Shown here: piece by piece, positions 32,444 through 43,500 of the stretch
Numbering within the stretch: position 1 is the first letter of the stretch
Layout: each line of letters opens with the position of its first letter
NCBI GenBank assembly: GCA_934047225.1
Contig: OW203986.1
Coordinates: 16,123,221-16,187,220, forward strand
Reading direction: 5' to 3'
From: Ypsolopha sequella
Lineage: Eukaryota > Arthropoda > Insecta > Lepidoptera > Ypsolophidae
Length of the DNA stretch: 64,000 nucleotides
The notes under the pieces: model-generated
Told to the model about the DNA's origin: nothing
Databases searched by the model: none
Seen by the model: only the letters and a program-made list of their open reading frames with translations
Position numbers and translations under genes: made by a program

Positions 32444-35017
32444 CAGAGCTGTCACATGGACCAAATATAAGCCCTAAGTTGGTCCGTTCAAATAGGACTC
32501 GGACCTGGTCCGATGGACTTTTATGGTGAGCCCTAAACTCCAGCGGACCGAACGGACTAGCCCTATTTCGGTAAAAAGCCGGTCCGGTCCGAGTTGGTCC
32601 GAAACAGTCCGTTAGATTACTTCAATAGAGTTATGCAATAAATGCTGTGCTACAATTTGATAAATAGTCGAAAAAATTTCGTGTATTTTATTGAATAATA
32701 TTGAAATACCTGAAAAAGATGATGGCATACGCTAGCAACTTTTTTTTAATTTCCGTCCAGCACAATAAGTCTAATCGCAAAGACCTTATTTGCTTTTCAT
32801 AGAAGCGATTATACTCGTATGTTGGAAAAAAAATTGTTTTGGCCATATCTTCGGAACGGAAGGTGGTACATCCCTAGGGGTCGGACCATAGGGTGCCAAA
32901 AAAGTTTTTTTTTTTTTTATAAATGTCAAAACTTTAACCGCCCGTATCTCCTAGATGGCTTGAGTTAGACCCATGTTGATGGGTGTCTAAGAAAAGGTCT
33001 CGCCGAGATCTAGCCCCCCCCAGTGTCAAAACTTTAACGGCCCGTATCTCCCAAACGGCTGAAACTAGACCCATGTTCATGGTACTCTAAAAAAAGGGCT
33101 CGACGAGCTCTAACAGAAAATGAAAAAAAAAAAAAAAACGAAAACAGAAAAATATTTTTGCCAAAACTTTGATCGGCTATATCTCACGAACCGTAAGTCC
33201 TAGCGAGTTGCGGTTTCGACTTCAGTGATCGGTTTGCCGAGGACTTCCTGACCGCATAAAAAAATTTGACATTTGACAGGTTTTGACATTTTTTTGACAG
33301 GTCCAAAAAAGTGCTCTGATTCGCTTGAAACTCGGTATCAAGGGGCAAGTGGGGTCGGTGATTACGAATTCATTGTTAAATTTGACACTTTTTGACAACC
33401 GACAAGGATTTTGACACTTTTTAAAAAAAAAAATTATCGGACTCGGCCTCGCTGGCGTGTTCTCCGTCCTCACATGCTCGTTTTTCGGCCTCGCTAGAAA
33501 GACACTTGAAGGCTTGGCCTTCGGCCTCGCCATTAGATCCGAAGAAATGTCCGATCAAATTTTTTTCAAAAAAGTGTCAAAATCCTTATCGGTTGTAAAA
33601 AGTGTCAAATTTAACAATGAATTCGTAATCACCGACCCCACTTGCCCCTTGATACCGAGTTTCAAGCGAATCGGAGCACTTTTTTGGACCTGTCAAAAAA
33701 ATGTCAAAACCTGTCAAATGTCAAAATTTTTTATGCGGTCGGGAAGCCCTCGGCAAACCGATCACTTAAGTTGAAACCGCAACTCGCTAGGACTTACGGT
33801 TCGGGAGATACAGCCGATCAAAGTTTTAAAAAAAATATTTTTTTTACCGTTTTTTTTTTTTCATTTTCAGTTAGAGCTCGTCGGGCCCTTTTCTTAGAGT
33901 ACCATGAACATGGGTCTAGCTTCAGCCGTTTGGGAGATACGGGCCGTTAAAGTTTTGACACTGGGGGGGGCTAGATCTCGGCGAGACCTTTTCTTAAACA
34001 CCCATCAACATGGGTCTAACTCAAGCCGTCTAGGAGATACGGGCGGTTAAAGTTTTGACATTAAAAAAAAAAAAAACTTTTTTGGCACCCTATGGTCCGA
34101 CCCCTAGGGATGTACCATCTTCCGTTCCGAATATATGGCCAAAACAATTTTTTTTTCGGTACATCCCTTAAAAAAAAAAGGCAATTTTTCCCATCCCTAG
34201 TGATCGAGGACATCCCTAGTACCCAGGTACATCACTACGAACTTCGCTCGCTCGCTCGTTCGTGCTCGTTCGAAGGCTCGCCCTTCGGGCTCGCCTACTC
34301 ACTCGAAAAATTTTTCAAAACTCCCATACAACGACACGTCTCACTAAAATGTCAAAAAACCATGTCAAATGTCAAAAAATGTCAAATGTCAAGGTTTTTC
34401 CCCACTCAGTATTAGACACCTGACATTGTTTTCATACATTACTACCATGTCAAAAGACTCCTTCAAACTAAACAACCATGTCAGTCAGTCAGTCAGTGGG
34501 TTACCGTTTTGTAGTAGCTTTATATATAGTCAAAAAAAATCAAGTATGGACAATATGAAGAAAATATGAATGAATACATACCTGCAAAACATATATTTCG
34601 ATTCTTAGTCGTCAACTCGTCATCACATCCTTCGAATAACATTATTTTGTCATGCTATACTTGCATAAAACCATCCATAATCATTTCGTTACACACAACG
34701 GACCAGCAACGGACCAACGGACTGAACGGACTAACCCGAAGCCCGAAAAAGTCCGATCGGTCCGTGGTCCGCGGACCTGGGGATCTAAAAAGGCCGACTT
34801 GGGTGAATCATAAAATGATTTGAAAGTAGGATAGAGTCAGAGTTTCTTCACGTGTGCAAAAGAGACGGCATTAGAACAGAATCATAACATGATTCATCCA
34901 AACCGGCCTTTTTAGAGGGACTGCTCACGGTTGAAAAAGTCCTATTTGATGATTTAGGACTTTTTATACGTTTTCGGTCTTTTACGGACTTTTTATTTGG
35001 TCCATATGACAGCTCTG
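32444..35017. mobile_element. hAT-like non-autonomous DNA transposon, 2574 bp
   Basis: The termini are CAGAGCTGTCACATGGACC on the left and the inverse of CAGAGCTGTCATATGGACC on the right. An identical 8-bp direct duplication GCTGCACC flanks it (32436-32443 and 35018-35025). CAG-type ends with 8-bp duplications are the hAT signature. GGTCCG/CGGACC hexamers cluster near both ends (at least seven within about 180 bp on the left, at least five on the right), as expected for subterminal transposase sites. No transposase frame is present; the core is a large palindrome. It lies 3 kb upstream of the TRAPPC8 start. Confidence 0.88.
32826..34160. repeat. 1.3-kb palindrome inside the hAT-like element
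   Basis: Two arms of roughly 600 bp (about 32826-33445 and 33548-34160) are near-mirror copies. For example, 32880-32897 pairs with 34084-34101, and the repeated 'cccgtatctcc' phrases pair at several offsets. A spacer of about 100 bp with CGGCCTCGC repeats lies at the centre (about 33490). Open frames on both strands in the arms are the same sequence read twice and are not genes. Confidence 0.85.
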
Positions 35018-35025
35018 GCTGCACC

Positions 35026-37337
35026 CCGCTTCGCCAGTGCTGATCGGTACATTATACTTATGTATGGTGCTGATGCTGAGCCATGTTATTTTCCTCTATG
35101 TGCTGAGCTCAGATATAGATTACTATATTATGCTGAGTAAATTTCATCATGTCTGTCGGACTAGACTAGACGTTTTTTGTCGCCCCCTAAATATAGTAAA
35201 ACAAATTTTCGAAAAAAAGTTTTTTTTTATACATATTTATATATTTTTTATCATCGTGAATATAACCTACCCTGTGACGAAAGTTGCTGACCAAATCAAC
35301 AACCTGTATGTACAGTTTTTGTTGTTTAAAATAATAAAAAGCAAAAGCATTGCATTTATCCGCTTACGCAATACAAGTTACATTATAATTTTGATAGGTT
35401 TTCCCGGAGAACGAAACTGGGTTGTCTGTATAATCTATAATCGACGTTTTTTCATATTTTTCGGTCAACTAGTTTCGGATATAAGGGGGGACATACAATT
35501 TTTGTGGTTTTTTAAAGATTTCTCGAAACCGGTGCCAGTAAATATAGTAAAAGTATATATTTTTTTACCATCAGCTTTTTAATATCTACAATTTGATATC
35601 CATATTGTATTTTTAGGATATTTTTTATTCATAAATTTTACATCAACTTTACAGTCTTGCCTCGACAATTTTGGCAAGCAGGCTTGAAATAAACAATGCC
35701 GTTTTATCTGCTTCCAATAACAGTTAATGTCTGGGCTTTAAACTCCTCGCATTAGCTTAGAGCCAATGTCGAGTTTTAAGCAAAAAAACGCACAGCGAGT
35801 TAAACTGCGGGTTACTTGCATTTAAACTCATTATTTTGGCCGTAGAAGACCTTGAAAAAGTTAAAGAGGGCTTAAGACTTTAAACTACGGGATAAACTTT
35901 ACTTACTCTCCTCCTTTTATTATTTGAACCCCCTAAGCGCCGCCTTACATTTGTTTTTCCGATGTCGAATGCTATTCAGTAGGTGGTGGTAGAAATAATA
36001 AAATATTTCAGAGTAGCAGGCTTCACTTCCTTAAGTTTATTTGATTTAAAAAACTGTTATACAAACCTATCTAATATTTGAGTGAGATTTTCATGTCAAT
36101 GTTGATGAAAAAAGAATGTATAATTAATTCAATTAATAAATGCTATACTTACACGTAAACATAAAATCCTGCTACACTAAATATAAAATATAATATAAAA
36201 AAGTAACTATGTTTAGAGTTCAACATAAGCCAAAAATATAATTACTTTTTCTCTAATTCGTGCATAATCATGATTGCTAGTGGGCTTAAAAATATTCCCA
36301 CTATAAGGCTGTACAGTGGACTCCGCTAGCAGGTGAAATCTGCATTATAATTAAAGGAATTCATTATACCTGTCCTTAACTGAATTTAAATTGGTAACAA
36401 AAATACGATTGTCGGTATTCCTTATTAACAGATCCCAAAAACCAGCGGTTTTTTATCATACACCTGCAATAATACAAATCGCTAATATTAATAAAACAAA
36501 AAAGACTATTATAAAAATATACATACCATTTTAATAATACAAAAAAATAAGAATTTATTATGTAACTTTCTCCTATTGATTAGTCCCTTTGGAAAGAAAA
36601 CTAATATTTTTGTACCTATAGCTAATATTATAATACCGGAAGTACAAAATAATAATAATATATTTATTTTACATAAGGTCAGCCTCCTCGTGCATTTGTC
36701 AGACAGAAAATGCAATACGCATTTACATGGACAGACGCACCGAGCCGTACGCTGGTCAGCTTTCCGTATATTTATTTATACTTTATTTTATTTAACTAAT
36801 ATCGTAACTGAACATTCGAAGCGAATTACTTACAAACTTAAACGATTAAAGATTTCACCTCATAGCTGCTAGACGTTTCACCTAAATATATAACGCGATA
36901 CCTATCACTAATATCTTTGTTGCAAATATAAAGTAGCTGAAATCTCGTATTTTACAGTTAGCTTAGAGTACAATTTGTACAGTAAGGTCATAAGTGAGCA
37001 GGTGGTAATTAATTCGATTACACCTGACGTGACAATTTTGTGTGGAACTAGACTTCCAAGCAGTGCGGCCGGCAGCATTTCAGCAGGTTGTACTACCATT
37101 TACTCAGGCCGCAATGCTCGGCAGGCTAGCTTTAAAAAAGTGCTATATGAATTTTAATTAGTCGCATCACATCATCCATCATTATAGTGGGGTGTCACGT
37201 ATACAGATCGACAATATTCACTGTGAAATTATACGTGTGCGACCAAAATGAGGGCATAACAGGTTCGTTTCAGCCAATCAGCGAGATGGAAGGAGTTCGT
37301 TCAATTTTCAATAACACAGGTCAGGCCGCGGTCCGAT
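35026..37337. other. Intergenic DNA between the hAT-like element and the tgo stop
   Basis: AT-rich. 35380-35560 is an inverted match to the repeat at about 9280-9420 ('aaatctttaaaaaccacaaa'), which explains the 181-codon frame at 35037-35582. The tgo 3' UTR occupies the right-hand end. Confidence 0.5.
36782..36787 (-). terminator. Candidate poly(A) signal of tgo
   Basis: First canonical AATAAA on the minus strand after the tgo stop, about 550 nt downstream. Other AATAAA hexamers follow a few nt later in the same AT-rich stretch. Confidence 0.35.
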
Positions 37338-37504
37338 TTACTCGAAGTTGGAGTTGAACATGTTGATGTTGAGGTCCTCGAATGTGGCGGCTCCGCTCTG
37401 GTCCAGTATCTGCAACATCTCAGAGAGCTCGTGCGGCGCGTGCCCTTCCGCGCCCGGCACCGCGCCTGTCGCCACCCCGCCCGCGCCCTGCCACGACCAC
37501 ATGC
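37338..37504 (-). CDS. tgo: tgo exon 14, terminal (residues 589-643)
   Basis: Acceptor GTTGCAG/GC. Ends [23 protein letters not shown] and a stop; this terminal motif is conserved in insect Tango and identifies the true 3' end. Confidence 0.94.
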
Positions 37505-40500
37505 CTGCAACAGTACACCAATATATTATACCATTGGAACTCTTAGAAACGTAGGAAAAAAATATTTCCTATCTATAGGCCTCTACGATACTATCAGTAC
37601 ATTATTGCTGAGGGCAGCAGCTCAATTGTATTTCTTAGATGCGTATGTTAGGTTGACGTGCAGGAAACACAGAGTCACTCGTAGGTAAAACTTAATACAA
37701 CATTTTTTACGACTTATCATGTTATCATATAAAGAACTCCCTACGTGCCAAATTATCAAAAGTTTAGTAACTTCTACTTATTCTACCACTACGAAATTTG
37801 GCACCTTGCAAGTCCTTTATATGATAATAAATAAAATACCTAGTTTTTCAGCTTTTCAGAGAACACAAAATAGGGCGTTATTTAAGGCGTTACAACATGC
37901 GAAAGTCCTGCCGCTTTAGAATGAGTATAATTTATGCTTGCTAAATATTATTGCATAATTATTGAAAATATGCTCAAGTAAATGTCTAGAAATAGCAAAG
38001 AACTATTTTTACATAGCAAAGTTTTCAGAAACATTGTATTTTTTATTATTTATTTTTTTATTTAGATTTTGTTTAGATTTATTTATAGCTAGTAATTTAA
38101 AATTTTAGCTCATCGAAGACGTTGTCTATGAAAACTATACTATGTAAAAATTGTTCATTGCTATTTCTAGACATTTACTTGGGTAGATTTTCAATAATTA
38201 TTCTAGCAAGTAAAAAATTATAAGTCAGCGTTTTTTTGTTTGGAATCACTGAAACAGTCAACTCGTACTCATACACCCTCTTTTCACCGACGATTCTTAC
38301 GTCCCAACTTGAAAGAAGGTGAGTCAATTACATATCCGGCGTCCTGCCAACTGAGCTACCGCTGCCGTTTTAAACAGCAATTTATATACTAGTATCGCTT
38401 TGCCCACGGCTCCTCCCGAGCTGAAGGAGTAACAAACTTAGAACCCTTTCTGGTACCTATGAGCCAAATGTCGAGCTTGTAGTCCCTGATATCTAAACAT
38501 TGGATCTAAGGTTATTTGAAAGTTGATTCATAGCCAGTTAGTCAGTTTATTCAACTCACAGATGCTATAGCATAAGGATGCGTGATATTCAAATAAACTC
38601 ACAAACATAACACACCCTCCACACACACAATTACACTCATCTTCACTCACGCACACACCCTCACCCTCTTTCTTTATGAAGCACTCATTTATCTAACCAT
38701 ATTTATAATAAGTATGTAAATATTGTTGTAACGATGATTTTACGTTACTTTTTTCTAATAATGTATCCTATTAAATAAGGTGTAACACCTATTCCAATTT
38801 GTGTGTCCAAATTGATAAACTTTCACTCTGCGGGACGGTCTTTCTTCAGGCCAGTGCAGGTGAGAGGGTATATAAAAACAAAAACAGTTTAAATATTCCT
38901 GTACGATCAACATCTCCATTATTATTATTGTCTATGTAATTCTTATTTGTATTTTTTAATTTTATGTGTGCATGCTATTAATTACTTTAGGATAAAATAA
39001 TATTAAGCATTAACTACTTGTGGATTAATTAAGAAATTTGTATTTGTATTTGTATAAGGATAAGTGTAGGTATTTGGTCGCGTGATACGACGATGGAAGC
39101 CAAAGACACCGACCTGGATGTGCGGCGTGCGCGGGGTGCGCGTGGTGGTTGTGGTGGTAGTGCGCGGCGGCGGACGGCAGGTAGGCGGGCGCGGGCGGGG
39201 AGCGAGCGGGCGAGTCGGGGGGCGCGCCGTTGCCCGCTGTCCCCGCGACGCCCGCCCCCGCTCCCGGTGGCGCCTCGCCGCTGTACGCGTAGCTCTCGCC
39301 CGTCGCACCGGCGCCGCTCTAGTAACAGATTAATGTTACATTAAACATCAACTTGGAAGTAGGGCTAATTAGTCACTGGCTCTACCAAAAACAGCTAAGT
39401 GAACGTAGAAGAGACTAAACTTGTGGTAATCTTATATTTTGCTCATGTAATGAAAAGCAATGAAGCTCATGTACGTTTCTATGTTTATTTACTACTAATT
39501 ATTTATTTTATTTATTTATTTATTATTTATACAGCATTACAGATATCCATTGCACTGTATAATTAAGTTTTTACAAATACAAATAAAAACATTCATAAAC
39601 ATATAGTTTACACATAACATTAAAATTCGACATATGGCAATACAAAATAATTAATCTAACAGTTTAAATATTATATAACGCGTCAATATACAACGTGTAA
39701 CAGAAAGGTGTAACCATATTTGAAGAGCTTATTCAGTCAATGGTATAGAACAACTTATACTATGGAGCCAAAGCCAACCCTGAAATCTCGAAAAAAAAAA
39801 TCTGCCTTCCATACATTTCGGCCGAGCGGTATTGCATTTTTCTATGAAACATTTTTTTTTTTTGAGATACACGGTTGTTTCCATGGTAAAAGTTGGTCTA
39901 AACCATTGACTGAATAAGCTCTTCAAATATGGTTACACCTTTCTGTTACACGTTGTATATGAGCCAACCCTGAAATCTCGAAAAAAAAAATCTGCCTTCC
40001 ATACATTTCGGCCGAGCGGTATTGCATTTTTCTATGAAACATTTTTTTTTTCGAGATACGCGGTTGTTTCCATGGTAAAAGTTGGTCTAAACCATTGACT
40101 GAATAAGCTCTTCAAATATGGTTACACCTTTCTGTTACACGTTGTATATATATATACGAGGGTGAATCCAAAAGTTCTAAGCCCGACCGTGAAAATGAAA
40201 GAAATGTGGGTTCAAAATTATTTTTATTTTTCGACATAGTCTCCATCTAGATCAACACACTTCTTCCACCTGACCTGCAACTTGTTTATACCCTCGAAAA
40301 AAAATGATTCCGGAAGGTCGTCAAAATAGTCATTAACTGCGACTATCACTTCTTCTCTAGTCGAATATTTAGATCCCCCCAAGTGTTTTTTTAAATTTGG
40401 AAAGAGATGATAGTCAGAGGGGGCTAAATCCGGCGAATAAGGTGGGTGGGGCAGCAACTCGTAACCACATTCATGGATCACAGCCATCGTTTCAACCGAA

Positions 40501-43500
40501 GTGTGAACTCGTGCATTGTCTTGATGAAACAAAACTCTCTTACGCAACATCCCCGGCCGTTTTTCTTTTATTTCTTCGCGGAGTTTTCGTAATAGGTTAC
40601 AATAATAGCGTGAATTTATAGTTTCACCTTTAGGTAAATAATCCAATAAAATAACTCCCTTCGAATCCCAAAAAACAGATGCCATGACTTTGTTGGCTGA
40701 CAAAACGCACTTTGCCTTTTTCGGCGTGGGTGAGCCAGATCTTTTCCACTGTTTGGATTGCTGTTTTGTTTCAGGAGTATGGTGATGAACCCAGCTTTCA
40801 TCCATGGTAACAAAACGGGACATAAAATCCTCAGCATCTGCCTCAAAAACTTCCAAACAGTCACGCGAAATTGTGAATCGGACTCGTTTTTGGTCAGCTG
40901 AAAGCAATCTTGGGACCCAGCGAGCAGAAACCTTACGGAACCCCAATTCTACAGTTATAATGTTTTGCACTCGGCCATAACTGATGCCTGTGATCTCAGC
41001 TATCCTACTAATGGTCAATCGTCGGTCACCTAGGATGAGATCACAAATTTTGTCAGTGTTTTCTTTAGTGGTAGACGTTGAAGGCCTTCCGCTCCTTGGG
41101 TCATCTTCAATGGTCTCCCGACCGCGTTTAAATTCAGCTACCCACTTTTTGACAGTGGAATACGATGGAGCAGATTCCCCTAATGTTGTTTCCATATCTT
41201 CATGAATCTCTTTAGGTGAAAGACCTTTTTTATTGAGGTACTTAATCACAGCACGGTGTTCAATTTTCTCCATTGTGAAAAATCCCGTCAGACTGCGTTA
41301 TACAAAATATCACAAAAAAATAATAGCTTGCAGTATCGAACTTCAACTTCACACAATCAATCACGAAAAAAAATACTAACAAATGACGGTAGATTTACAA
41401 AGATTTGATACCTCTTTGTAGGTCGGGCTTAGAACTTTTGGATTCACCCTCGTATATAAATAAAACGTCACGACATAGATCCCCGATACGAAGGGGTGTC
41501 AAGGTGTTCTGTGTGAACTGTGAAATGCATGATTATTACGTCCGAACTTGATGGGCTCTATCACCGTTCTTCTGGTACAAAAACACACTTTTTAGGGCAT
41601 GCATGTTTTCCTTCGCCGTTTAGCAAGTCGTAAGTATTAGGTACTACAAATACTATGCACATAAATTCCGAAAAACTCATTGGTGCATGCCCGACCGGGG
41701 ATCGAACCTGTGTCTCGAGATTGAGAGGCCAGTGTTCTACCGCCGCGCCGCTTGTATTTCCAAATGCCTTTCTACAAAGGTGTAACTTGTATAGTGAAAG
41801 AGATATTAGTAATAGTAGCAGTTATTTACAGGGCGCAGCGTGGTCCACGTAGTCTGCGGCGGCGTGGCGGCGGGTCGGTGCGGCGAGTACTCGTTCGCGT
41901 AGTGCGCGTGCGCATAGCCCGCGGTAGTGGCGCCCGCGCCGACCGGCGACCGCGCGCCTGTACCCACAGGAACCGGTACGCCCGCGCCCGTCGTCACCAC
42001 TACAACACAATTATATCATTAATACTGGCTTGTTTAGCCATTAAGGCCCTGCCCATCCGACACAACAATCTTATTAAGTGATTTTGAGCTCAATTATACT
42101 GTCAGGAAATCTACATTAGAATGCTCGCTTCGTGCGCTGCGGGCACCCATAATCAGTGAGTTTGCGAGGTTTTTCTGGAATTTCTAAAAAAGGATTGAGA
42201 AATTAATAAAAATAGGTCTATAAATGTCTTTGGTCATGATGATAAATATTTTTACGAAAAAGCTACAACTTCCATTTGCCTTCGTGTGACGTCACTTGAG
42301 AAATGGCTGTTTAGAAATGTGTCCTTTGCTATCAAGATAAATTTATAATAAATTTGTTTTCAACTGATTTGACAGTTGTATGAAAGATGAGTAGATAGAC
42401 AGAGACTGACCACTTTTTTTTACAAGTCATCACACATCACAATCAGAATGTCTAAAATTTTTAGTGACGTCATATCGGACAATTCTTTTTCAAATCATAA
42501 AAAATAATGGTTAATTTAAATACCAAGATAATGAAAACTATATCCTAAAATGACGTATATTCGCTGAATTTTTTTTTAAAAAGAATCTTTTAAAAATTAA
42601 GCTATGGGAATTGACTTTCATAATAATCCTCCTGTAGGAGACGAGCTCATTGTATGAATGTAGTAACCTTGCGGCGCGTGGTGCTGGTGCATGGGCTGCG
42701 GCTGCGGCTGCGCCTGGTACACGTCGCGGTGACGCAGGTGATAGTCGTACCCGCCCTCCTCCGCCACCGGCTCGTTCGCACTGCCTAGCGAACGGCTACA
42801 CAAGAACATCACACTATTATCTACCAGGTACATTCTCTTTTGTTAGCCACTAAACTGACTAGAGCTTGCTTAAGGTGGATGGTCCAAGGTAGTTTTTATA
42901 AAAAACTTGTGAGAACCTATAACGACGACAGAAGTATTATTATTTAATTCTGTTACCTTTTTCCACACGTTCCATCAACTTTACACTCGCGAATATTTAG
43001 TATTTCTTAAAAACAAAATGTTTTAACAGGCTAATTTTGCAATTTAAAACTTTCATACATTGGATTACAAAAGTTTTAAATAACAAAATTAGATTCTAAA
43101 AAAGTTTGTTTATAAAAAAACTGATTATTCGGGGGTGTAAAGTTGATGGAACGTGTGGAAAAAGGTAACAGAATTAAATAATAATACTTCTGTCGTCGTT
43201 ATTGGTTCCCACAAGTTTGAAGATTGCCTTGGACCATCCACCATAATTTAGATTAGTTATGATGAAATGACTGGTGGTTGATTACATGAGTAAATTATAC
43301 CACTTAATTATTGCTTTTTCATTTTATATATTCTTTCTTTCCGTCTTAATTCTTCACTGCACAACATTTTAAAATGTACAACAGGGGGACTTAATGCTAA
43401 AAACATTTGCTACCAGGGAAACCGACAGAAAGTACAAGAAAGCAACAAAGGTAGGCGCGCAAGACTTCAAAACATAAAAATCTCTCTGCCATGGTTATTC

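Larger units (their letters stand above)
40157..41452 (-). mobile_element. Intact mariner element in a tgo intron
   Basis: The element is 1296 bp with 32-bp inverted terminal repeats that are identical base for base (40157-40188 and 41421-41452, starting CGAGGGTGAATCCAAAAG). TA target dinucleotides flank it (40155-40156 and 41453-41454). The total length is what mariner elements usually have. It sits in the intron between tgo exons 13 and 12, transposase in the same orientation as tgo, inserted in a short (TA)n tract at the end of a MITE. Perfect TIRs plus an open transposase frame imply recent arrival. Confidence 0.97.

Noticed and set aside
33222..33774. Overlapping open frames on opposite strands
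   Set aside because: They encode the same peptide because they lie in opposite arms of the palindrome; an artefact of symmetry.
35037..35582. 181-codon plus-strand open frame
   Set aside because: AT-rich, Phe/Ile/Lys-heavy composition; its second half is the inverse of a dispersed repeat also seen at about 9280-9420. No domain or splice support.
39082..39344. GC-rich open frames on the plus strand
   Set aside because: Shadows of tgo exon 13; arginine-rich translation is typical of GC-rich antisense.
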